From NCBI GenBank assembly GCA_964579365.1, contig CAZOFW010000024.1:1-8388 (forward strand): a stretch of 8,388 bases of DNA, read 5' to 3'. This document shows, one piece after another, positions 1-5,305 of the stretch. Position numbers and translations under genes: made by a program. The first letter of the stretch is position 1; each line of letters opens with the position of its first letter. A model generated the notes under the pieces. It was not told the DNA's origin. It did not search any database and saw only the letters and a program-made list of their open reading frames with translations. Source of the stretch: JAKPKF01 sp964579365. GTDB lineage: Bacteria; Patescibacteriota; Dojkabacteria; SC72.

Positions 1-7
1 TATCCTG

Positions 8-37
8 TTGATAATCAATCTCTATAGGCTGTATAAT
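8..37 (+). promoter_or_regulatory. Sigma-70/SigA-type promoter for the two small genes
   Basis: TTGATA (8-13) is followed after 18 bp by a perfect TATAAT (32-37). The predicted transcription start is near 44, giving a leader of about 45 nt before the first ATG at 91. This is the only promoter in the window with both a good -35 and a good -10; the others rely on extended -10 elements. The motif match is direct; activity is inferred. Confidence 0.65.
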
Positions 38-90
38 TGACAGTCTTGTTTTATTGTCCAGTTCTTTCATAACCCTTAAGGAGGGGAAAA

Positions 91-324
91 ATGATATTTA
101 CAACAGAACCGTCTTTCAAAGAATACCGAACAGTCACAAATATCAACGAAGCTGAAGACGCTATTCTCCATATAACTCTTATGACATGGTCTAAGGGTTT
201 AAACAGGATGGATGTCACAATTACTCTACCGAACGGTGTAAGCAAAGAATTTGTTTATCATCGCGGAGATTCGTTGATTAATTTCATCAAAAAACTTTTT
301 GATGAAGCCCAGAAACATCTTTAA
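91..324 (+). CDS. Small protein of unknown function (77 aa)
   Basis: I do not recognise this protein. It is soluble-looking, with no signal peptide, membrane segment or cysteines. The likely fold is a helix around residues 18-33, a strand pair around 40-56 turning at an Asn-Gly (48-49), and a C-terminal amphipathic helix around 60-76. The start is well supported: TAAGGAGG (77-84) lies 6 nt before the ATG, a perfect anti-16S match. It is followed after 27 nt by a second small gene with an equally strong ribosome site, so the two probably form an operon from the promoter at 8-37. The 86-aa neighbour seems to share its layout (helix, strand, NG turn, strand, helix), so they may be distant paralogues. 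The strong Shine-Dalgarno site sets the pair apart from every other gene here. Being a real gene is fairly sure; function is unknown. Confidence 0.8.
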   Translation: MIFTTEPSFKEYRTVTNINEAEDAILHITLMTWSKGLNRMDVTITLPNGVSKEFVYHRGDSLINFIKKLFDEAQKHL

Positions 325-351
325 TCACCCATTCAAAAAGGAGGAGAAGCA

Positions 352-612
352 ATGAAGATGTCTGTTGTTCCAATCCGAAGCAAAGAGAATCCCGTCCAGG
401 CGCATGGCAAATATTTCTGCGAAGTAAACACGAAGAAAGATGTCAATGAAGTAATTGAATTCATTCTCAACAACAAGCTATTAAATGAATTCGAAATTGT
501 TATTGAAGCAGTGGAAAACGGGAAAGAATATAACCTCTATTTCTTCGGAAAAGATCAAAGCAAAGAACAGTTCGTAGAAGGATTAAAGCTCATGCTCGTG
601 GATAACATTTAG
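352..612 (+). CDS. Small protein of unknown function (86 aa)
   Basis: I do not recognise this protein. It is acidic to neutral, soluble-looking and has one cysteine (residue 23). The predicted layout is a strand around 20-26, a helix around 29-43, a strand pair around 46-65 turning at Asn-Gly (56-57), and a C-terminal helix around 69-83. AAGGAGGAG (338-346) precedes the ATG; AGGAGG is 7 nt from it, so the start is well placed, although a second in-frame ATG follows two codons later. The helix-strand-NG-strand-helix order parallels the 77-aa gene upstream, suggesting an old tandem duplication with little identity left. Its stop is 8 nt before the dyad repeat at 621-665, beyond which the convergent capA-like gene ends. 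No function can be assigned from the sequence. Confidence 0.82.
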   Translation: MKMSVVPIRSKENPVQAHGKYFCEVNTKKDVNEVIEFILNNKLLNEFEIVIEAVENGKEYNLYFFGKDQSKEQFVEGLKLMLVDNI

Positions 613-620
613 CAAGACAG

Positions 621-665
621 GGGGACAGAGTCACCATTTTCATATATATATATGGCTCTGTCTCC
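621..665. repeat. REP-like imperfect palindrome between convergent genes
   Basis: GGGGACAGAG (621-630) pairs over 10 bp, with one G-U, with CTCTGTCTCC (656-665). After a 3-nt bulge (TCA, 631-633), CCAT (634-637) pairs with ATGG (652-655), leaving a 14-nt AT-rich loop. From memory, GGGGACAGAGTCACC-type palindromes are scattered through many bacterial genomes and resemble the dyads linked to REP-associated Y1 (IS200-like) transposases. No transposase is present here. It sits in the 62-bp gap between two convergent genes and could act as a transcription barrier, but neither side has a T-run, so it is not a standard intrinsic terminator. Confidence 0.6.
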
Positions 666-674
666 TAGCACCAC

Positions 675-2348
675 CTATCTAGCCTGCTTTAAAGACTTCA
701 ACAGTTGATCTGCTTCCGACTTAGTAGCAAATTCTGGCTGTAGTGAATTATCCATATATATTGGAGTCAATTTCGTTTGAACATGCTTCCCATCATAGAA
801 ATAATGAGTAAGTATCATAGCCTGCCTTGTCCCTATCCAATGCTTCTGGTCAAAATACAAATTACCCAAACCATAATATATTATCCCATCACCATACACC
901 TCATATGTCTGTGGCTGATGAGCCTGTGTACCAATAACTATATCTGCACCAAAATCAATGGCCTTTCTAAACGTACCCTTTTGGTCTGGAGAACTAAGAG
1001 GCTTGTAACAGATTGGATACACTACATCTGAGCTAGGATAGCTGTAACACTCCTGAAATTGAAAATCTACAATGACAATATCTGCATTCTCTCTAGCCTC
1101 CTCAATGTTCTCTTTCATCTTTGCTTCCGTGTATGAATTTGCTCCTGCAGTACTACCCCATGCAATAGCACCAGTCTTTAACATACTGTCATAGTAGTTG
1201 TAACCAAGAAACGCTATCTTTGTACCCTTAATCTCCTCATACAAAATCTTAGATGCATCATCCTTGTTTAAACCACCACCAAAATACCTCATACCCGCAT
1301 CCTTGTACATCTGTATACTCTTTGCATTATTACTACTCCCAAAGTCATTGTTATGGTTTCCAGTTAATTCAACAATATCTACACCACTTGCGGTTAGCGT
1401 TTCAAAATACTTAGTATTTGAACAAAACCTCATACCAGAGTAAACCTTACAAGTATCTGAAAAGGACACCTCATTGGATATATGTGTAAGATCTGCATCT
1501 GCAAGAAAACTGCCTAATTTCTCAGCAGGATAGTCGTAATTCTTCAAACTATCTATCTTGTATGCCAAAGCCCTAGATATTGCCACAACACCAGCCATAT
1601 TAATCTTTGCTAAACTCTCCTTACTCCAATCGTCACCATACGAAGCAAGATTCCCCTTCATAACAGCAAGGATGAACGAATCCTCCTGGTTATCCATAGT
1701 GGCATAAAACCTTATGGGAACAGAACCCACATTATCATCGAGATAGTAGTTTCCATCTACACTCAAAACCTTGAGAGAAGAACTAAGATCTTTAAACTCA
1801 ACAAGACCAATATTACTATCAGATTTTTTCAATGTACTAATCAATTCAGCAACATCCTTCGCTACCTTTGGTTCAACCCCATACTGCGCCTTAATATACC
1901 CAGTATACTGAGTATCCAAGATATACAAGTTGTAGTTTTTTACATTCTTCTCTGCAATTTCATATACCAAGGAATATGTATGACCAACTGGGATTAAATC
2001 CTTCTTAAATACATCTACAGAGCCCTCAGAGAGGGTATCTGAGATCACTATGTCCGCCTTACTATCTACAAATTCAAATCTCTTCTTTTCATTGAAAGCA
2101 ATACTACCCAATTTCTCTTTTACTAACTCCACATACTCTGTAGGAATATCCTCTTCAAAAGAAACGGTGAATGTATTGTAAACAACCTTAACTTGACGAG
2201 TGAATATGAGCATATTCAATGTCTTCATATTGGAGAAGTAAATATATGGAAGGAATATTAATAAGAAGAGTATAAAGGCCAGTCTAACGCTCTTTTTTAC
2301 GTTAACTCTTTTCTTTTCAACTCTCTCAGTCATTCGAAGCGTTTGCAT
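675..2348 (-). CDS. CapA-family metallophosphatase-like protein with membrane anchor and N-terminal binding-protein-like domain
   Basis: This 557-aa protein has a basic N-terminus followed by one hydrophobic segment (about 22-39), so most of it probably lies outside the membrane. Residues about 50-245 resemble a periplasmic-binding-protein fold (ADIVIS at 98-103; IGLVEF and LKVLSVDG at 180-199). Residues about 250-540 form the CapA/PGA_cap domain (calcineurin-like phosphoesterase fold): THISNE (288-293), ELTGNHNND (327-335), GTQAHQPQ (473-480) and YGLGN (492-496), which carry the likely metal ligands. CapA relatives take part in poly-gamma-glutamate capsule export or anchoring, but no capB or capC lies nearby, so a capsule role is unproven; a phosphoesterase acting on an envelope polymer is equally possible. 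Ordinary CapA proteins are nearer 350-400 aa; the extra length is the N-terminal domain. The ATG has no Shine-Dalgarno site and follows a -10 by 7 nt. Twelve of its 14 arginines use AGA/AGG. Confidence 0.88.
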   Translation of the reverse strand: MQTLRMTERVEKKRVNVKKSVRLAFILFLLIFLPYIYFSNMKTLNMLIFTRQVKVVYNTFTVSFEEDIPTEYVELVKEKLGSIAFNEKKRFEFVDSKADIVISDTLSEGSVDVFKKDLIPVGHTYSLVYEIAEKNVKNYNLYILDTQYTGYIKAQYGVEPKVAKDVAELISTLKKSDSNIGLVEFKDLSSSLKVLSVDGNYYLDDNVGSVPIRFYATMDNQEDSFILAVMKGNLASYGDDWSKESLAKINMAGVVAISRALAYKIDSLKNYDYPAEKLGSFLADADLTHISNEVSFSDTCKVYSGMRFCSNTKYFETLTASGVDIVELTGNHNNDFGSSNNAKSIQMYKDAGMRYFGGGLNKDDASKILYEEIKGTKIAFLGYNYYDSMLKTGAIAWGSTAGANSYTEAKMKENIEEARENADIVIVDFQFQECYSYPSSDVVYPICYKPLSSPDQKGTFRKAIDFGADIVIGTQAHQPQTYEVYGDGIIYYGLGNLYFDQKHWIGTRQAMILTHYFYDGKHVQTKLTPIYMDNSLQPEFATKSEADQLLKSLKQAR

Positions 2349-2355
2349 ACGTATC

Positions 2356-2364
2356 AGTTTATCA
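2356..2364 (-). promoter_or_regulatory. Extended -10 promoter for the capA-like gene, predicted leaderless
   Basis: On the minus strand TGATAAACT (2364-2356) gives an extended -10 (TGn plus TAAACT). Its last base is 7 nt from the ATG at 2348, so transcription would start at or next to the start codon and leave no room for a ribosome-binding site. I see no convincing -35 at standard spacing. The match is moderate and activity is inferred. Confidence 0.45.
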
Positions 2365-2387
2365 CAAATTTACAGATTCGTTGTTAA

Positions 2388-2416
2388 TGGATACTATAGG
2401 CCGATTATGGTATAAT
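2388..2416 (+). promoter_or_regulatory. Extended -10 promoter for the lysozyme-fold gene
   Basis: TGGTATAAT (2408-2416) is a consensus extended -10. A weak -35, TGGATA (2388-2393, 4 of 6 matches), lies 17 bp upstream. Transcription would start near 2423, about 36 nt before the ATG at 2459. No Shine-Dalgarno sequence is visible in that leader. Confidence 0.6.
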
Positions 2417-2458
2417 ATCTGTTGTAATAATGGCGTTTTAACTTTAAAAACACTAATT

Positions 2459-3025
2459 ATGAAAAAACTGCTATTAAAAGGAAGAACTGCTGTGGCCATT
2501 CTATCTGGTCTACTTTTCGTAGGCTTTATATTCAAAACTATAGATGACAGAATACCTACACAGATAGCACAAGCTACACAAAATACAGTAATTCCTACAA
2601 ATGAAGAAAATATAAATGAAAGCGTACAAATTGAATCTGTACCTACCCAAAAGGTTGTAGATAAAAGAGTAACACAGATTAAGAAATACCTTTCTAAAAG
2701 AAATTCACCTCTTGCTAAATATGCACAAGACTTTGTTGATGCTGCAGATAAATACAAAATCGACTACAGACTTGTTGCTGCTATCTCCATTATTGAGTCT
2801 GGTGGTGGTAAAACCACATTCAGACCTTACAATGCATGGGGATGGGGTAAAAGTGGTTTTGCAAACTGGAAAGAGGGTATCTATGCCGTATCTAAAGGTC
2901 TTGGTAAATACTACAGTAAGGGATTAACTACACCAAAATTGATCTCCAAGTCTTACTGTCCTCCAAGTGCAGATAACTGGGCAAAGAAGGTTCAGTATGT
3001 TATGAACGAAATATCTAAACAGTAA
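2459..3025 (+). CDS. Membrane-anchored or secreted lysozyme-fold (glucosaminidase/transglycosylase-like) protein
   Basis: This 188-aa protein starts with MKKLLLKGR and a hydrophobic segment (about 10-25), a signal anchor or signal peptide. A polar Asn/Thr/Glu-rich linker (about 28-75) leads to a lysozyme-fold domain (about 78-188). In that domain the helix IDYRLVAAISIIES (101-114) places Glu113 where the catalytic glutamate lies in glucosaminidase and lytic-transglycosylase families. It is followed by NAWGWG (125-130), typical of the substrate groove, and SYCPPSADNW (165-174). The likely substrate is peptidoglycan outside the membrane, for wall remodelling. The ATG at 2459 is preferred over an in-frame TTG at 2381: it begins the signal segment, and the TTG lies upstream of the consensus -10. 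The exact glycosidase class cannot be told from the sequence alone. Confidence 0.85.
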   Translation: MKKLLLKGRTAVAILSGLLFVGFIFKTIDDRIPTQIAQATQNTVIPTNEENINESVQIESVPTQKVVDKRVTQIKKYLSKRNSPLAKYAQDFVDAADKYKIDYRLVAAISIIESGGGKTTFRPYNAWGWGKSGFANWKEGIYAVSKGLGKYYSKGLTTPKLISKSYCPPSADNWAKKVQYVMNEISKQ

Positions 3026-3034
3026 GCTTTGATA

Positions 3035-3040
3035 TATAAT
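3035..3040 (+). promoter_or_regulatory. Candidate -10 for the methyltransferase gene
   Basis: A perfect TATAAT lies in the 20-nt gap between the lysozyme-fold gene and the next ATG (3046), 5 nt before that ATG. This spacing would give a leaderless or nearly leaderless mRNA. There is no good -35, and the region is AT-rich, so a chance match or simple co-transcription with the upstream gene is possible. Confidence 0.4.
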
Positions 3041-3045
3041 TAGAT

Positions 3046-3729
3046 ATGGAACCTAAGGTTGCCAAATTTGACAGATATTTACTCACATACTTCAACAAAG
3101 AGGAATTAAATATTCTTCTTAACGAAATCTTCAATAAGAAAGTCTACGATATCGACTTGGGTAAAACTACGCCTGTTATATTTGATGTAGGTGCACACAT
3201 TGGGTTAGCAACTATCTTTTTCAACCAGAAATATCCCTTAGCAAGAATAACGGCTTTCGAGCCAAATCCAAACATATTCCCTCTTCTTGAAGAGAACACC
3301 TACTACAACAATATCCATAACGTTACTCTTCACAATATAGCATTAGGCAAAACAACTTCTAAGAGAACGTTATTTATTGATTCCACTAACGGAGGATTTT
3401 CAACTGCGAGTTTTTCTAAAGATGCATGGGATGGTAGCCAGAAGAGTATTGGCATCGAAGTTATAACAGAACCCTTAAGTAAATATATAACTAATTCCGT
3501 TGATCTTCTCAAAATGGATGTTGAGGGTACAGAACAGGAGATTATTGAAGAACTGGATGAGAGTGGAAAAATTAGAGATATTAGAAATATCATAATTGAA
3601 TTCCATCCGACAGAGAAGCAAGATATCGAGATTATAAAAGATATTCTGAAAAGAAATAATTTTGTAATCGAAACAAGAGAAGAAGCAAAGGATAAGCTAG
3701 TCTATATATTGGGAAAGAACTCGTTTTAA
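3046..3729 (+). CDS. FkbM-family SAM-dependent methyltransferase
   Basis: This 227-aa protein has a Rossmann-type methyltransferase core. Motif I is VIFDVGAHIGLAT (44-56), with the glycine-rich SAM-binding turn; AFEPNPN (70-76) carries the acidic residue that normally contacts the SAM ribose; DLLKMDVEGTE (153-163) is the hallmark FkbM/Methyltransf_21 motif; and IIIEFHP (182-188) follows in the last core strands. There is no signal peptide, so it is cytoplasmic. FkbM-type enzymes usually O-methylate sugars, lipids or secondary metabolites. The target is unknown here, but adjacency to a wall-active enzyme suggests a surface glycan or lipid (inference). The gene starts 20 nt after the lysozyme-fold gene on the same strand, without a Shine-Dalgarno site. 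Its last 33 bp overlap the end of the convergent yvcK-like gene. Confidence 0.88.
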   Translation: MEPKVAKFDRYLLTYFNKEELNILLNEIFNKKVYDIDLGKTTPVIFDVGAHIGLATIFFNQKYPLARITAFEPNPNIFPLLEENTYYNNIHNVTLHNIALGKTTSKRTLFIDSTNGGFSTASFSKDAWDGSQKSIGIEVITEPLSKYITNSVDLLKMDVEGTEQEIIEELDESGKIRDIRNIIIEFHPTEKQDIEIIKDILKRNNFVIETREEAKDKLVYILGKNSF

Positions 3730-4722
3730 AAATCTTCTAAATGAAGAATCGTTAAATATCTTGTATAGCTCTCTGGCTAATTTCTTAGAATCATGCCTTA
3801 TTAAACTCCTTTGAAGCTTGTCTCCTTTGTCTTTCTTGATGACATCATTGGCGACTAAATCTGTGTATATAATCTTTTGATCCTTAACTTCTTTCAAATC
3901 ATCCACAATTAAACTCTCACCATCTGCCACATATCTCTTGAAAGCTTCTTCTGGAATTCTTCCGTTATTTATCATTATATAATCTATTTTTCTATCAATA
4001 TACCCTTCAATTAGCTCCATGATTTGTTTATGTGTTCTATGTCTTGTTTGACCAACCTTTGTCATTAGGTTAGAGATATAGATTATCTTCCCCTTGCTTT
4101 TCCTCAAGGAGTTGGCAACACCATCAACCAAAAGGTTCGGAAGCATTGTCGTAAACAAATCTCCAGGACCAAGGATAATATATTCAGATTCTTCGATACA
4201 CTTTCTTGCCTCTGGATATATTCGTGCTTTAGCATCTAAATAGAAACTACCAATTTTCTTATCTTCCTTCATCTCATCTATCAGATGCTCCCCCACTACC
4301 TTACTTCCATCACCATATTCTGCTACAAGCCTTACATCATCCAAAGTTACTGGATAAATATTTCCTCGGATATTAAACATAACCTTAAACATTTCAATAG
4401 CTTCTACTTCACTGCCAAGAATTTCTGTCATAGCAATCATCAGAAGGTTCCCCATTGTATGTCCTTTAATATTTTCTCCTTCTGAAAAACGGTATGTGAA
4501 AAGCTTCCTCAACATGTCATTGTTCCCACTGTCTGCAAGGGCAACTATGGATTTTCTCACATCACTTAGAGGTAAAAGTCCAAACTCATCCCTAACAACA
4601 GCGTTACTACCTCCATCGTCCATCATACCAACGATAACTGAGAGATTTAAATCGCGGTATTCTTTTAATCCTTCGAGTACTACAGTAGAGCCTGTCCCTC
4701 CTCCAATAACGGTAACATTCAT
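3697..4722 (-). CDS. yvcK: YvcK/CofD-family protein (gluconeogenesis factor, UPF0052)
   Basis: This 341-aa protein opens with VIGGGTGS (5-12), the nucleotide-binding loop of the CofD/YvcK fold. MMDDGGSNAVVRDEFG (33-48), GHTMGNLLM (87-95), LGPGDLFTTMLPNL (184-197), TKVGQTRHRT (221-230) and a C-terminal IRHDSKKLA (308-316) follow, all in the order expected for YvcK rather than the F420 enzyme CofD. YvcK proteins are cytoplasmic, bind UDP-sugars and influence carbon partitioning into cell-wall precursors; loss in Bacillus impairs growth on gluconeogenic substrates. Length is slightly above the usual 310-330. The rapZ and whiA neighbours common in Firmicutes are absent. The ATG lies only 6 nt after an extended -10, so the mRNA is probably leaderless. 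The 3' end overlaps the convergent methyltransferase by 33 bp. Confidence 0.92.
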   Translation of the reverse strand: MNVTVIGGGTGSTVVLEGLKEYRDLNLSVIVGMMDDGGSNAVVRDEFGLLPLSDVRKSIVALADSGNNDMLRKLFTYRFSEGENIKGHTMGNLLMIAMTEILGSEVEAIEMFKVMFNIRGNIYPVTLDDVRLVAEYGDGSKVVGEHLIDEMKEDKKIGSFYLDAKARIYPEARKCIEESEYIILGPGDLFTTMLPNLLVDGVANSLRKSKGKIIYISNLMTKVGQTRHRTHKQIMELIEGYIDRKIDYIMINNGRIPEEAFKRYVADGESLIVDDLKEVKDQKIIYTDLVANDVIKKDKGDKLQRSLIRHDSKKLARELYKIFNDSSFRRFLKRVLSQYID

Positions 4723-4728
4723 AGGGAA

Positions 4729-4752
4729 AGTATACCACTTTCATGGTATAAT
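4729..4752. promoter_or_regulatory. Back-to-back divergent extended -10 promoters for yvcK and carD
   Basis: An inverted repeat, TATACCA (4731-4737), 6-nt spacer, TGGTATA (4744-4750), supplies an extended -10 in each direction. TGGTATAAT (4744-4752) faces carD, with its ATG at 4781 and a predicted start near 4759. On the minus strand TGGTATACT (4737-4729) faces yvcK, ending 6 nt before its ATG. No clear -35 elements are seen. The two -10 regions are so close that both could hardly be occupied at once. Confidence 0.65.
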
Positions 4753-4780
4753 ACAGTATTAACATTACTTAAATATCCTC

Positions 4781-5305
4781 ATGGAGTTAAAAATAGGTTC
4801 AAAAGTTTTCTATCCATCACATGGTGCCGCAAAGGTAAAAGCTGAAAAAGAGATTGAGTTTAATGGAGAGATAAAGAAATATTTTGAATTTGAGTTTGTT
4901 ACAAACCCATTGAGTATATCCACCCCAGTAGACAATATCGATAGTCTTGGTATAAGAGAGATTCTTTCTTTAGCAAAGATTAAAGATGCTATGAAAGAGT
5001 TAAAGAAAAATGCTTCTAAAAATCCTAAGGTTAAAGATTTTAACGTTATGTTAAATATCTTTAAAGATTTAGAGGGAAGTTCAGATATTAATGCTTCTGT
5101 TGAGATTATTCAGTACTGTAACTATGTTAAAAAGACAAGAGAAAAAGAGGGAAGATTAATCCCTATCAGTATTGAAAAACAGCTAGAAGAAGCAGTTAAA
5201 AATATTGTAGGAGAGCTTGCTCTAGCAACAGATACTACACTAGAAAATGCTTCAAAAACTTTCTCCAAAGCAACAGATATTAAAGTTGATGTTGTGAAGG
5301 ATTAA
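4781..5305 (+). CDS. CarD-like (CarD/CdnL/TRCF domain) RNA polymerase-binding transcription regulator
   Basis: This 174-aa protein begins with the CarD/CdnL signature: IGSKVFYPSHGAAKV (5-19), a strand-rich Tudor-like RNA polymerase-interaction domain to about residue 60 that ends in VDNIDSLGIRE (51-61). An all-helical C-terminal part follows (about 62-174). CarD/CdnL proteins bind the RNA polymerase beta subunit and stabilise open complexes at promoters, especially rRNA ones. The tryptophan that wedges into the upstream edge of the bubble in mycobacterial CarD cannot be matched, as this protein has no Trp. The C-terminal half also diverges from the usual sequence, so detailed activity is uncertain. 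The gene has no Shine-Dalgarno site and a leader of about 22 nt. It diverges from yvcK and overlaps the end of ileS by 26 bp. Confidence 0.83.
   Translation: MELKIGSKVFYPSHGAAKVKAEKEIEFNGEIKKYFEFEFVTNPLSISTPVDNIDSLGIREILSLAKIKDAMKELKKNASKNPKVKDFNVMLNIFKDLEGSSDINASVEIIQYCNYVKKTREKEGRLIPISIEKQLEEAVKNIVGELALATDTTLENASKTFSKATDIKVDVVKD

Noticed and set aside
37..42. TTGACA overlapping the first -10, as a second -35
   Set aside because: The region 16-18 bp downstream (about 59-66) has no -10-like hexamer, while TTGATA-N18-TATAAT just upstream is much better.
642..653. Short AT dinucleotide run as a microsatellite or phase-variation tract
   Set aside because: It has only about six AT units, lies in the loop of the dyad and is in no coding or promoter position where slippage would matter.
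621..665. Dyad repeat as an intrinsic terminator
   Set aside because: Neither strand has a T-run after the stem, and the 14-nt AT loop and bulge are atypical. It is kept as a repeat only.
777..1031. Plus-strand open frame inside the capA-like gene
   Set aside because: It lies opposite the conserved CapA C-terminal motifs and its translation has no recognisable features.
2381..2458. In-frame TTG extending the lysozyme-fold gene by 26 residues
   Set aside because: The extension precedes and contains the consensus TGGTATAAT promoter and does not look like coding sequence. The ATG at 2459 begins a typical signal segment.
2362..2757. Minus-strand open frame of about 130 codons opposite the lysozyme-fold gene
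   Set aside because: It is antisense to a gene with clear domain motifs, shows no family signature and has no promoter or ribosome site; it is a shadow frame.
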